57,636 nucleotides of DNA from assembly GCF_003143995.1 (NCBI RefSeq), contig NZ_QFWG01000013.1, positions 1-57,636 of the forward strand. The letters are read 5' to 3'. The notes under the pieces are model-generated. The model was not told the DNA's origin, searched no databases, and saw nothing but the letters and a program-made list of their open reading frames with translations. This DNA is from Pseudoglutamicibacter cumminsii (lineage in GTDB: Bacteria; Actinomycetota; Actinomycetes; Actinomycetales; Micrococcaceae). Position 1 is the first letter of the stretch, and the number at the start of each line of letters is the position of its first letter. Positions 1 through 8,384 of the stretch are shown here, piece after piece. A program made the translations under genes and the position numbers.

Positions 1-390
1 CAAAGCTCTATCCTAAAAGCGGTTGCGGCCCTAGCTTCGTTAGGGATTGTTTTCGCTGTTGTAGCCTGCGGTGGGTCTAAAGAGAATGCGGTACCGTCCA
101 GTCCCGAAACCTCAGCGCAAATCACGATAGAAGGTTGGGAGCCGCTTCCGCGCGGCTCAACGGATTATGTTGGGATTATCCTCAGTCAAGAGCTCTGTGA
201 GGGCGATGGGGCGGGTAGCCGGCTGATCGTCCAAAAGGGAATCTCTTCGTCGCGAACTGCGCAGACCCATTCGGATAATCTGTCCTTCGATCTTCAACAA
301 CAGGGTGTAGATGTGAAGACGCTTGAGGGACGGGAGATCAACGGAGAGGACGTCAAGGTCTCCCCCATTCACCCAAAAGTTCGAAGCTGA
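1..390 (+). CDS. Putative lipoprotein, 5' end cut by the window
   Basis: Reading the first base as codon position 1 gives an open frame of 129 codons ending in TGA at 388-390. It begins inside a signal peptide: a hydrophobic stretch of about 18 residues ends in VVAC, a plausible lipobox, followed by GGSKE. The start codon must lie only a few codons before base 1. After the lipid-anchor cysteine comes a Ser/Pro/Glu linker and a soluble domain I do not recognise. A second lipoprotein of the same layout follows 154 bp downstream, so the two may be tandem paralogues, but I see no convincing alignment after the linker. At about 130 residues it is much shorter than its 217-residue neighbour and could be a truncated copy. 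The 391-544 gap holds no gene. Confidence 0.55.
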   Translation, partial: QSSILKAVAALASLGIVFAVVACGGSKENAVPSSPETSAQITIEGWEPLPRGSTDYVGIILSQELCEGDGAGSRLIVQKGISSSRTAQTHSDNLSFDLQQQGVDVKTLEGREINGEDVKVSPIHPKVRS

Positions 391-544
391 AGTTACCGGA
401 CCTTTAGTCTGACATCACCAAAACCTAGTGGCCGGATCCTTTGCATTCGGCACTTCCCGCTTCATGAATTTTCACCTGGCACGCCTTTGAGTCTCGCCGG
501 TAGGATTTGGAAAAACGTTATTCATGTGAGATTGGATTTAAGGG

Positions 545-1198
545 ATGGCACGCTTTTCCGTTTTGAGTAAGGCAGTGGCGGTATCCGGCCTCGCACTGTT
601 GGCTCTCACCGCCTGCGCCGGAAACGAAGCTCCCGAAAAAACTGAAACTCCAACAAGCTCACAGTCGCTAACCGCAGAACAGACGCAGAAACCGGTTCAA
701 GGCGAAACATTGGAAATCCAGCATCACCTGCGTATGCAGGTTCCAGATGGTTGGATGGCACTGACAGAGAATATCCCTGGACTCGACATCTATATCCTCA
801 TGGTTGTGCCAGCCGATGCTGATCAGGATGAGCTTGAGCTGAGAAACGGCTGGCCAGAATTCGCGTACCTGACCGTGATGGACTTCGGCGCTAAAGCCAA
901 GAACGGGGCCGAGCGTTATTCGGCCGCGGCCATGGAAGAAGATGCTGAGAACAAGCGCGCATATTCTGACGTAACCGGAATCGAGCCCCGCCGCATCGGA
1001 GACTCGACGTTCTACGGCTACGAGGGGGTGCTCGCCCGAGTCGGAAAAACAGCACCATTCCAGTACTGGCACGCTGATGCGAATGGCGTGACGTACAAGG
1101 TCGAGATCCATGCCGATAACAACGGGGACATTCCAGCTGAACTCGAAGATGCCTTCAACTCACTCGAGTTTGAACGGGAGACCCTCGCTTCTCTTTGA
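545..1198 (+). CDS. Putative lipoprotein of unknown function
   Basis: A 217-residue protein with a typical type II signal peptide: positively charged start, hydrophobic core (residues 9-21) and lipobox LTAC with the lipidated cysteine at residue 24, so it should be anchored to the outer face of the cytoplasmic membrane. A Glu/Thr/Ser linker (25-50) leads into a domain starting near residue 55 with a pattern (VPDGWMALTENIPG, then a predicted beta-rich stretch) resembling small secreted actinobacterial proteins of the LpqN/LpqT kind. That resemblance is weak and I assign no function. The only purine-rich stretch (AAGGG) sits directly against the ATG, so the ribosome-binding site is poor. It converges on the type I restriction operon. 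Confidence 0.7.
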   Translation: MARFSVLSKAVAVSGLALLALTACAGNEAPEKTETPTSSQSLTAEQTQKPVQGETLEIQHHLRMQVPDGWMALTENIPGLDIYILMVVPADADQDELELRNGWPEFAYLTVMDFGAKAKNGAERYSAAAMEEDAENKRAYSDVTGIEPRRIGDSTFYGYEGVLARVGKTAPFQYWHADANGVTYKVEIHADNNGDIPAELEDAFNSLEFERETLASL

Positions 1199-1369
1199 AC
1201 GGTAGTTCCCGCTGAAGGAGATCGCTCCTACACCCTTCTGGACGATGCCCTGAAGATAGGCATTTCGTTGGGCGTCGTCGGGGTCTTTGTCGTAGCCGAG
1301 GAAGTTCGGGTACTGCATGAACGCTTGCCTCTTAGCGAAGCGTTGCTTGATCCCCTCAGCGCTGCTCAC
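1160..1369 (-). CDS. Small ORF translationally coupled to hsdR, probably truncated
   Basis: A 69-codon frame whose GTG start overlaps the hsdR stop in a GTGA arrangement, the same coupling used at other joints of this operon. The first 45 or so residues (charged, with GYDKDPDDAQRN) read like a real protein. The last 20 residues lie close to or over the antisense of the convergent lipoprotein gene, overlapping its final 39 bases. This suggests a gene whose 3' part was lost and that now runs on until a chance stop. I do not recognise the family. The alternative is that the frame is fortuitous. Confidence 0.35.
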   Translation of the reverse strand: MSSAEGIKQRFAKRQAFMQYPNFLGYDKDPDDAQRNAYLQGIVQKGVGAISFSGNYRSKRSEGLPFKLE

Positions 1370-4300
1370 CCAAGCGGTTCGTAGCGTTCCAGGAATTCGC
1401 TCATCTTGTTGAGCACGCGTTCCTTGACTTCGGCGCGGCTCTCGCCACCGGTGGTGTTACCGAAGAAGCTCATGCGCGGTAGCACCTTGCCGATGTCGGT
1501 TCCGATGCGGGGGACTTCCCCGGCGTCGAAGGCGCTCTCCATAAAGTCCCTCGCGGCAGGCTCGCGGAGGCGTTCCTCTTCAATGAGGGTTCCAAGTTCT
1601 TGTTCGCGGCGTTGGCTGATGAACGTGACCCACTGTTCGGCAACGCTCGCGTCCGTGTTGACGAGTTCGATGAAGTCCATGAACAGGTCTCGTTTATCGC
1701 GCAAGGTGGGGCTGGATTCAACTGCTTGCAGCACTTGTTCCTTGTACTGGTAGTCCGGAACTTGGGATTTCAGCATCGGTTCGCGGAACTTCTCAACCAG
1801 CATGAGGATGTAGTCGACGTTGACTTCCACTTGCCGCATCAGCTCGATCTCGAACACGAGTTCAAGCTGTTCCGGTTGCGGCTCGTTCGCGTCGTTGTCG
1901 GCACGCATCTCGTCTCGCACTGCGAGGTAGACGCTCTGCAGGTCTTGCAGGTCACGCGGGGTGAGGTCGTCATCGTCGGGGAACTCATCGAACCCGGCCA
2001 GCAGGTTCCTCAGCCGTAGGATCTCGCCGAAAATTTCAGCGAAGTGCCGCTGTTCGCTTTCGCTCGTAGGAACGCCGGCGCCGGGCGCGTGGAAGGCCAA
2101 CATTTCCGCGACTTTGAGCCGGTACTGATCGAGGTAGTGCTCGTACGGCTCCAGTAGCGCGATGCCTTGCGCGTCAGCGTTCCCGAACAGGGCGAGCGCG
2201 TCTTCGGTGTTCTCTTGGAGGTCGCGGAAGCACACGATGTTCCCGTACCGCTTGACCTGGTTGAGGATGCGGTTGGTGCGTGAGAACGCCTGGATCAGCC
2301 CGTGGTATTTCAGGTTCTTGTCTACGTAGAGCGTGTTCAGCGTTGGCGCGTCGAAGCCGGTGAGGAACATGTTCACGACCAGCAGCAGGTCTACTCCGCG
2401 GTCTTTGACCCGCATGGAGAGGTCGCGGTAGTAGTTCTGGAAGTTGTCGCCGTTGGCGTCGTAGCTGGTGCCGAAAACCTGGTTGTAGTCGGCGATGGCG
2501 GTGTCAAGGAATTCGCGGTTCTCACCGCTGAGCCCGCGGGTGTCGAACCCTTCTTCTGCGAGAATTCCGGCTTCGGGGTCTTCGTTGGCTCCGTAGCTGA
2601 AGATCGTGGCGACTTTGAGCCGCTGATGTTCCGGCAGCTCGGCCTGTTGGGCTTTGAACTCGTTGTAGTAGAGCTTGGCGGCTTCCACGGATTGCACGGC
2701 CATCATCGCGTTGAAGCCGTTGACCCGCCGCTTGACTGTGATCGCTTCACCGCCTCTACCCGGTGTGCGAGCGACGTCTGCGGTGTTGGTTGTGACGGTG
2801 TGGATGTATGTGGTGTTCGTTTCGCCGGTTTCGGTTAGGCGGCGGGTGTGTTGGTTGAAGTGTTTCAGGATGTAGCTGGTGACGGCGCTGATGCGTTCGG
2901 GCGCCATGAGTGCCGCTTCTTCTTGCGTGCGGCTTGCTCCAGCAGTCTCACCCTGGCCGGCGCGCGCCAGCACGTTGTTGTAGGCGAGTTTGAATGGGAG
3001 GACGTTTTTGTCTTCGATCGCGTCAACGATTGTGTAGGTGTGGAGTTGTTCACCGAAGGTTTCTTCGGTGGTGCGCAGTACTACGCGGCCGTCGCGTGCG
3101 CCGTAGGATTTGCCGGCATTGTCTAGGAAAATCGGGGTTCCGGTGAATCCGAAGATGTTGTATTTTTTGAATTTTTTGGTGATCGCGTTGTGCATTTCAC
3201 CGAATTGGGATCGGTGGCATTCGTCAAAGATGATCACCGTGTGTTCGTTGTAGATCGGGTGTTTCGCGTTCGCTGAAACAAAGTTGGAGAGTTTTTGGAT
3301 GGTGGTGATGATGATGCGCGCGTTGGGGTCCCCCATTTGTTGGGTGAGGATTTTGGTGGAGGTGTTGGAGCTCGCGGCACCTTTTTTGAAGCTGTCGTAT
3401 TCCCGCATGGTTTGGTAGTCGAGGTCTTTGCGGTCTACGACGAACAGGACTTTAGGGTTGCTGGGGAGTGCGGTGGCTAGTTGCGCGGTTTTGAAGCTGG
3501 CGAGTGTTTTGCCGGAGCCTGTGGTGTGCCAGATGTAGCCGCCGGCTTGGGTGGTGCCGAGCATTTTGTTGTTGGCGGCTACGTCGATGCGTTGGAGGAT
3601 GCGTTCGGTCGCGGCGATTTGGTAGGGCCGCATGACGAGGAGGTTGCCGTCTTCGCGGAGTACGCAGTATTTGGTGAGGATGTTGAGGATGGTGTGTTTG
3701 GCGAAGAAGGTGCGGGTGAAGCCGTTCAGGTCTGGGATGACTTTGTTGTGGCTGTCTGCCCACCAGCAGGTGAAAGCCCACGTGTTGGGGGTGCGTTTGG
3801 TGTTGTCGGTTGGTTTGGGCCGGGTGGTGTTGGAGTAGTACTTGGTGAGTGTGCCGTTGGAGATGACGAACACTTGCACGTAGTCGAAGAGTCCGTGGCC
3901 TGCCCAGAGGGAATGGTTTTGGTAGCGGGCTATTTGGTTGAACGCTTCGCGGAGGTTGACTCCGCGGCGTTTGAGTTCGATGTGGATGAGTGGCAGCCCG
4001 TTGACGAGGATGGTGACGTCGTACCGGTTGGAGTGGGTCGCGGAGCCTGGGGTGGTTCCGGCGTCGACGGTGTATTGGTTGATGACTTGGAGTTTGTTGT
4101 TGTGGATGTGGGTTTTGTCGAGCAGCCGAATGTTTTTGGTGGTTCCGTCTTCGCGTTGTAGCAGTTGGGTGTTGGCGTTGTGGAGGCGCCAGGTTTTTTC
4201 TTTGGGTCCTTCGTTGGCGCTGGCGATGGAGGTTTCGAAGAACGTTTTCCATTCGACGTCGGTGAATTGGATGTTGTTCAGTGTTTCGAGTTGGGCGCGC

Positions 4301-4527
4301 AGGTTCGCGACGAGGGCGGCCTCGTCACGGATGTCAGCGTATTCGTAGGCTTGCGCCTGGAGTTGTGCAATGAGGGCGTCTTCGAGTTGCGCTTCAGACT
4401 GGTAGGTGTCCGATGCGGTGGTGTCGGCTTCGTAGGTGGCGACGACGGTCGCTTCGTCACTGACCGCGATGGGAGCGATCTTCCCGCGGTTCAGTTCCTC
4501 GACTGCGGATTTCTCCATTCTTGCCAT
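1366..4527 (-). CDS. hsdR: Type I restriction enzyme, R (motor/nuclease) subunit
   Basis: A 1053-residue protein, normal for HsdR. It is the ATP-driven translocase and endonuclease of the type I restriction complex and cuts unmodified DNA far from the HsdS recognition site. The N-terminal nuclease domain shows the PD-(D/E)xK signature: D170, then E184-L-K186 inside LIHIELKRRG. The superfamily 2 motor follows, with Walker A HTTGSGKT near residue 330, a DECH box (IIFDECHRSQFG), motif III FTGTP, and a motif V/VI region VVNMFLTGFDAP then QAFSRTNR. The C-terminal 250 residues are helical, as in HsdR proteins that dock to the methylase. The gene is 40 bp downstream of hsdS. All catalytic motifs look intact, so loss of activity, if any, would come from the damaged hsdS. 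Confidence 0.95.
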   Translation of the reverse strand: MARMEKSAVEELNRGKIAPIAVSDEATVVATYEADTTASDTYQSEAQLEDALIAQLQAQAYEYADIRDEAALVANLRAQLETLNNIQFTDVEWKTFFETSIASANEGPKEKTWRLHNANTQLLQREDGTTKNIRLLDKTHIHNNKLQVINQYTVDAGTTPGSATHSNRYDVTILVNGLPLIHIELKRRGVNLREAFNQIARYQNHSLWAGHGLFDYVQVFVISNGTLTKYYSNTTRPKPTDNTKRTPNTWAFTCWWADSHNKVIPDLNGFTRTFFAKHTILNILTKYCVLREDGNLLVMRPYQIAATERILQRIDVAANNKMLGTTQAGGYIWHTTGSGKTLASFKTAQLATALPSNPKVLFVVDRKDLDYQTMREYDSFKKGAASSNTSTKILTQQMGDPNARIIITTIQKLSNFVSANAKHPIYNEHTVIIFDECHRSQFGEMHNAITKKFKKYNIFGFTGTPIFLDNAGKSYGARDGRVVLRTTEETFGEQLHTYTIVDAIEDKNVLPFKLAYNNVLARAGQGETAGASRTQEEAALMAPERISAVTSYILKHFNQHTRRLTETGETNTTYIHTVTTNTADVARTPGRGGEAITVKRRVNGFNAMMAVQSVEAAKLYYNEFKAQQAELPEHQRLKVATIFSYGANEDPEAGILAEEGFDTRGLSGENREFLDTAIADYNQVFGTSYDANGDNFQNYYRDLSMRVKDRGVDLLLVVNMFLTGFDAPTLNTLYVDKNLKYHGLIQAFSRTNRILNQVKRYGNIVCFRDLQENTEDALALFGNADAQGIALLEPYEHYLDQYRLKVAEMLAFHAPGAGVPTSESEQRHFAEIFGEILRLRNLLAGFDEFPDDDDLTPRDLQDLQSVYLAVRDEMRADNDANEPQPEQLELVFEIELMRQVEVNVDYILMLVEKFREPMLKSQVPDYQYKEQVLQAVESSPTLRDKRDLFMDFIELVNTDASVAEQWVTFISQRREQELGTLIEEERLREPAARDFMESAFDAGEVPRIGTDIGKVLPRMSFFGNTTGGESRAEVKERVLNKMSEFLERYEPLG

Positions 4528-4567
4528 TCCCCTACCCTGCTCTGCTAAACCTCAATTGGAAGCGAGT

Positions 4568-5739
4568 TTATGCCGCTTCTGGTTGCAGTTCTTTGAACGT
4601 CAATAGTTTGTCTCGATAGTACTCATACTGTTTCCGCCGAGCCTCAATCTCGGCAGGCAAACCGGACGACAAGTCGTTCACCAACGCATCAAACTTATCG
4701 AGGACATCCGCAATGCGTGTTTGTTCCGCCAGGGACGGTAACGCCAGCATGAGCCGGTTCAATACTTTCTGAGTCAGCGATGGAACGCCTCCAGCAGTAT
4801 TCAAGCGACCTAAATCCTCCCGAACTAAGTAGTGGTAGAGGAATCGAGGGTGCAGTCGCGTTTCGTCGATTTCTGAATAGAAGCACGTGTCCACTGTCCA
4901 TACGGGACCGTCGACATAGTAAACCGAAGATATCGAACCTTTTCGGGGTACGAGCACGGTTTTTCCAACGTAAGCAGCTCGTCCACATACGCCAGAACGC
5001 CACCGGAACCATACACCGGAACAGTTCCCGCACCGAGGTGTTTATAGTCTTTGCCATTCCGCAACCGGACAACGTCACCCATCGGTGTCCAGGTCGCCCC
5101 CCCATTTTCAGGGAAGGTCAGGAGCTGGTCGCGGTAGTGCTCGTACTGCTTCCGGCGAGCCTCGAGCTCAGCCTCGAGCTCAGCCTCGAGCTCAGCCTCG
5201 AGCTCAGTAAAAAGATCAAGAATCTTAACGATCTCCCGCTGGACCTCAATCGGCGGAACCGGGAGTACCAGTTTTGCAAGGTTCGCTGTCGATATTCTCC
5301 GGACTTTCGTCCCCGTCAGGTACCGAAGCTTCTGCTGATGGAACTCTTGCGTATTGAACCAGTAAGACACGAACTTTGGGTCTTGCTGATGCTCAAAAAT
5401 AACCGCATCCGCACTCACTGCGACAGGGCTATCCCCTAGCCAGGCAACTGCTTTACCGACCGCTTCATCGTCCTCGCTCGTCGTCGCTATGACCAACGCA
5501 CCTGGCTGAGCCTTACGCGCTTTCTCATATGTTAAATCGTTGAGGAAAGAGATAGTTTTAGACGCAGAGATGTTGTAAACGGTATGAATTTGACCGTAAT
5601 GGATCCCCGGTTTTCCTGAATCAAACAGATCTTTGCGTTGAAACGTACCGCCCCTCACAAATGTTCCAACATCACCAAGCGCTTTATGCTCAACCCCGTT
5701 GGGGCAGAGTTCTTGGATCAGTTTTTCGATGCGGTTCAT
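4568..5739 (-). pseudogene. hsdS: Type I specificity subunit, frameshifted in the second target-recognition domain
   Basis: HsdS chooses the bipartite DNA target for both modification and restriction. An intact frame from ATG 5739, overlapping the hsdM stop as ATGA, covers the first target-recognition domain, the central spacer helix and the start of the second domain. It then runs out of frame and stops at 4825. The missing end (VLVPRKGS, then VWTVDTCFY) continues in another frame to 4568. The switch falls in the minus-strand tract TTGGAAAAACC (4957-4970). One extra base there would restore TLGKTVLVPRKG, the conserved HsdS joint. The central spacer holds four ELEA repeats before RRKQYEHY, and the same RRKQYEYY motif recurs at the C-terminus, as expected for the pseudo-symmetric subunit. 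If real, the lesion leaves a half-HsdS; a sequencing indel or phase variation are the alternatives. Confidence 0.85.
5159..5206 (-). repeat. Four tandem 12-bp repeats in the hsdS central spacer
   Basis: On the plus strand the unit GCCTCGAGCTCA occurs four times without mismatch (5159-5170, 5171-5182, 5183-5194, 5195-5206). In hsdS it encodes ELEA four times. Because 12 bp is four codons, changing the copy number keeps the frame but changes the length of the helix that separates the two recognition domains. Confidence 0.9.
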
Positions 5740-7316
5740 TTGGTTGCACCTGCTTCGAGTTCGGCGACGATCGCGTCGATGCTCGTGCGCAGCTCAGCCT
5801 GACGCTTCACGATTTCCGCGATTTCGGCGTTCAACGCCTCAATGTCGATCTTTTCCCGGGTGTCTTCCATCTCCACATACGAGCTCACAGACAGGTTGTA
5901 GTCGTTCGCCGCGATATCCTCAGCGCTCGCCCGCTTCGAGACGTACTGTTCCTCGCTACGTTCCGCGACCATCTCCACGATCTTGTCACGGTGCGACGGC
6001 GCCATCACATTATGTTTACCCTGCCGGACGAAGTCTTTCGACGCGTCAATAAACAAGACGTCGTTGTCCGTCTTGGACTTCTTCAACACGAGCACGCAAA
6101 CAGCAATCGTGGTGCCAAAGAACATGTCCTCCGGCAACTGAATCACCGCATCGACATAGTTGTTATCCACCAAATATTTACGGATCTTCTGCTCTGTACC
6201 CCCGCGATACAAAACCCCAGGGAACTGCACCAACGCAGCCGTACCATCGACCGCAAGCCACGAAAGCACATGCATCGTGAACGCAAGATCTGCCTTCGTC
6301 ACCGGCGCCAACACACCAGCCGGAGCGAACCGCACATCGTTAATCAGCAACGGATTATTCTTGCCCTCCCACCGTGTGGAATACGGCGGGTTAGACACAA
6401 TCGCATCGAACGGCTGATCATCCCAATGCTGCGGATCAATCAACGTATCCCCATGCGCAATATTGAACTTGTCATAGTTCACGTCATGCAAAAACATGTT
6501 GATACGCGCCAAGTTATACGTAGTCAGGTTGATCTCCTGACCGTAATACCCCTGCCGCACACCATTAGGGCCCAGGACCTTCGCGAACTTAAGAAGTAGC
6601 GAACCCGAACCGACAGCCGGGTCATACACGCGCTGCACACTGTCCTTACCGATCACCGTCAAGCGCGCCAACAGTTCACTGACTTCCTGCGGGGTATAGT
6701 ACTCGCCACCCGACTTACCGGCCTGCGAGGCATACATCTGCATCAGGTACTCGTAAGCGTCACCGAACATGTCGATGCCCTCATCGTGCTGCTCGCCCAT
6801 ATCCAGCTCACCGATCGCGTTAAGCAGCTTCCGCAGCTTCTCATTACGGCGCTCCACCGTGTTGCCCAAGCGAGTCGAGTTCACATCAAGATCATCGAAC
6901 AGGCCCTTGAGGTCATCCTCGCTCGCATGCCCCACCGACGAACCCTCAATGCTCTGGAAAACCTTCTCCAGGGTCTCGTTCAGGTTCTCATCCTGCGCCG
7001 CCCGCTTGCGCACATTCACGAACAGCTGCGAGGGGAGGATGAAGAAACCCTTTTCATCCACCATCATTTGGCGGATCGGTTCAGCCTGCTCATCAGTGAG
7101 GTCCGCGTAACTGAAGCCTTCGCCCTCGTTCTTTTCGATGAAGGTAGCGAGGTTCTCCGAAATGAAGCGATAGAACAGCATTCCGAGCACGTAGCTCTTA
7201 AAATCCCAACCGTCCACCGCGCCGCGGAGCTCGTTCGCGACCTCCCAAATAGTCCTGTGCAAACGATCCCGCTGAACCTCACGCGACAAAGAACCCACAA
7301 AACCCTCAGCATCCAT
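5736..7316 (-). CDS. hsdM: Type I DNA methyltransferase, M subunit
   Basis: About 526 residues, full length for HsdM. With HsdS it forms the adenine-N6 methyltransferase that marks host DNA and is the core of the restriction complex. The N-terminal helical domain (HsdM_N, about residues 15-170, LHRTIWEVANELRG then WDFKSYVLGML) is followed by the catalytic domain with S-adenosylmethionine motif I DPAVGSG (233-239) and catalytic NPPY (310-313). The stop overlaps the hsdS start (ATGA). An in-frame TTG lies one codon upstream at 7319, and neither start has a strong ribosome-binding site. It is the first gene of the hsdMSR operon and is divergent from the NAD(P)-binding protein gene across 156 bp that must hold both promoters. 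Confidence 0.94.
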   Translation of the reverse strand: MDAEGFVGSLSREVQRDRLHRTIWEVANELRGAVDGWDFKSYVLGMLFYRFISENLATFIEKNEGEGFSYADLTDEQAEPIRQMMVDEKGFFILPSQLFVNVRKRAAQDENLNETLEKVFQSIEGSSVGHASEDDLKGLFDDLDVNSTRLGNTVERRNEKLRKLLNAIGELDMGEQHDEGIDMFGDAYEYLMQMYASQAGKSGGEYYTPQEVSELLARLTVIGKDSVQRVYDPAVGSGSLLLKFAKVLGPNGVRQGYYGQEINLTTYNLARINMFLHDVNYDKFNIAHGDTLIDPQHWDDQPFDAIVSNPPYSTRWEGKNNPLLINDVRFAPAGVLAPVTKADLAFTMHVLSWLAVDGTAALVQFPGVLYRGGTEQKIRKYLVDNNYVDAVIQLPEDMFFGTTIAVCVLVLKKSKTDNDVLFIDASKDFVRQGKHNVMAPSHRDKIVEMVAERSEEQYVSKRASAEDIAANDYNLSVSSYVEMEDTREKIDIEALNAEIAEIVKRQAELRTSIDAIVAELEAGATK

Positions 7317-7472
7317 CAAGGCAGGCGAAAACAGCCCGAAAAAAGCATTTCTGTCAGGATACGCCAGCCCTCAACACCGAGAACAATGCGCCGCGCGATT
7401 GGGCGCGGTGCACGATGACGCCGGGGTTGCGACCACATCTTCGCGCCAGACTCCGCGCGTAGGGTTGTTGGC

Positions 7473-8138
7473 ATGAGCACACCTAAAAATGTCCTTGTCA
7501 TTGGCGGCCACGGACGGGTTGCCCTGCGCACGCTACCCTTGCTGACCAAAGCCGGCTACAACGTGGAAGCCCTCATCCGCAAGTCCGAGTACGAGGCGGA
7601 CATCGTAGCGCTCGGTGCGCGGCCTCGCATTGCCGAGATGCTCTACTTCGACGACGCCGCGTGGGACGAGCTGCTACGCGACAAGGACGTCGTCATCTGG
7701 GCCGCGGGCAACGGTGGCCGCAACGGCGTCGACCAGACCTATGCCATCGACCGCGACGCTGCCATCGCATCGATCGACGCCGCCACCCGCGCCGCTAGCA
7801 AGCCCCGCTACCTCATGGTGAGCTTCGCGACCTCCTTCGTGCACCCCATCGACGAGGAAGATCCTTTCCACCACTATGTACTAGCCAAGCGCGCCACTGA
7901 CGAACACCTGCAGGGCACCAACCTGGACTACGCCATCGCTGGCCCGGGCCTGCTCACCGATGAAGACGCACCGACGGGTATGCAACGCTTCAACCCCAAC
8001 AACGGAGTACCGGAGAACACGGACACCAGCCGGGAACTGGTTGCACAGGTGCTGGCACACCTGGTTGATGCAGATCAGCTTCCAGAGGACCGGTTCATTG
8101 CGTTCAAGGATGGTCAAGACCCAGTAGCGAGCCTCTGA
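7473..8138 (+). CDS. NAD(P)H-binding, atypical SDR-like protein
   Basis: A 221-residue protein with an N-terminal Rossmann fold: VLVIGGHGRVA (residues 7-17) is the glycine-rich dinucleotide loop of the NAD(P)H-binding (YwnB/NmrA-like) atypical short-chain dehydrogenases. VIWAAGNGG follows at about residue 74, and VSFATS comes near residue 116 after the fourth strand. There is no standard YxxxK catalytic pair, although a Tyr-Val-Leu-Ala-Lys stretch near residue 136 is of that type. Such proteins act on sugars or quinones or work as redox sensors, and the substrate cannot be read from sequence. A strong hairpin terminator follows 35 bp after the stop, so it is monocistronic. Confidence 0.8.
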   Translation: MSTPKNVLVIGGHGRVALRTLPLLTKAGYNVEALIRKSEYEADIVALGARPRIAEMLYFDDAAWDELLRDKDVVIWAAGNGGRNGVDQTYAIDRDAAIASIDAATRAASKPRYLMVSFATSFVHPIDEEDPFHHYVLAKRATDEHLQGTNLDYAIAGPGLLTDEDAPTGMQRFNPNNGVPENTDTSRELVAQVLAHLVDADQLPEDRFIAFKDGQDPVASL

Positions 8139-8172
8139 GCTACTTCCTACTGAGCTAGTTCCTGTTCATAGC

Positions 8173-8230
8173 GACGGTGCCGAGCGACTGATCACCTAGG
8201 TGACGGCGCTCGGCACCGTCGTTTTGGTTT
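8173..8230 (+). terminator. Rho-independent terminator
   Basis: Perfect 14-bp inverted repeat (GACGGTGCCGAGCG, arms 8173-8186 and 8207-8220) followed by GTTTTGGTTTT. It ends the upstream NAD(P)-binding protein gene. The 20-bp loop contains a further small palindrome. Confidence 0.85.
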
Positions 8231-8288
8231 TGAGCACTGAGAACGCCAGTAAGGCTCCCACTTACCCTTGGCTAGACAGGGACAAGAG

Positions 8289-8351
8289 TCAAGGATAAGC
8301 GTTATCCTTGGATACAGCATGCTTTTTCTCAAGGATAACTTTTATCCTTGA
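8289..8351. promoter_or_regulatory. Two identical-arm palindromes upstream of the fic gene, likely operators
   Basis: The arm TCAAGGATAA is followed after 3 bp by TTATCCTTG(A/G) at 8289-8311 (spacer GCG) and again at 8329-8351 (spacer CTT). Their centres are 40 bp apart, close to four helical turns, so two dimers could bind the same face of DNA. A partial half-site (TTACCCTTGG) lies at 8262-8271. The second palindrome ends 33 bp before the fic start, so occupancy should block transcription. The likely binder is the winged-helix domain at the C-terminus of the Fic protein itself (inference). Confidence 0.7.
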
Positions 8352-8384
8352 GAGAATGCATCGATTGTTGGAAGGCTAGTGCCT

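Noticed and set aside
3452-4252. 266-codon minus-strand frame rich in Arg/His/Pro
   Set aside because: Lies inside hsdR in another frame; composition is the usual shadow of GC-rich coding DNA and the hsdR motifs are unambiguous.
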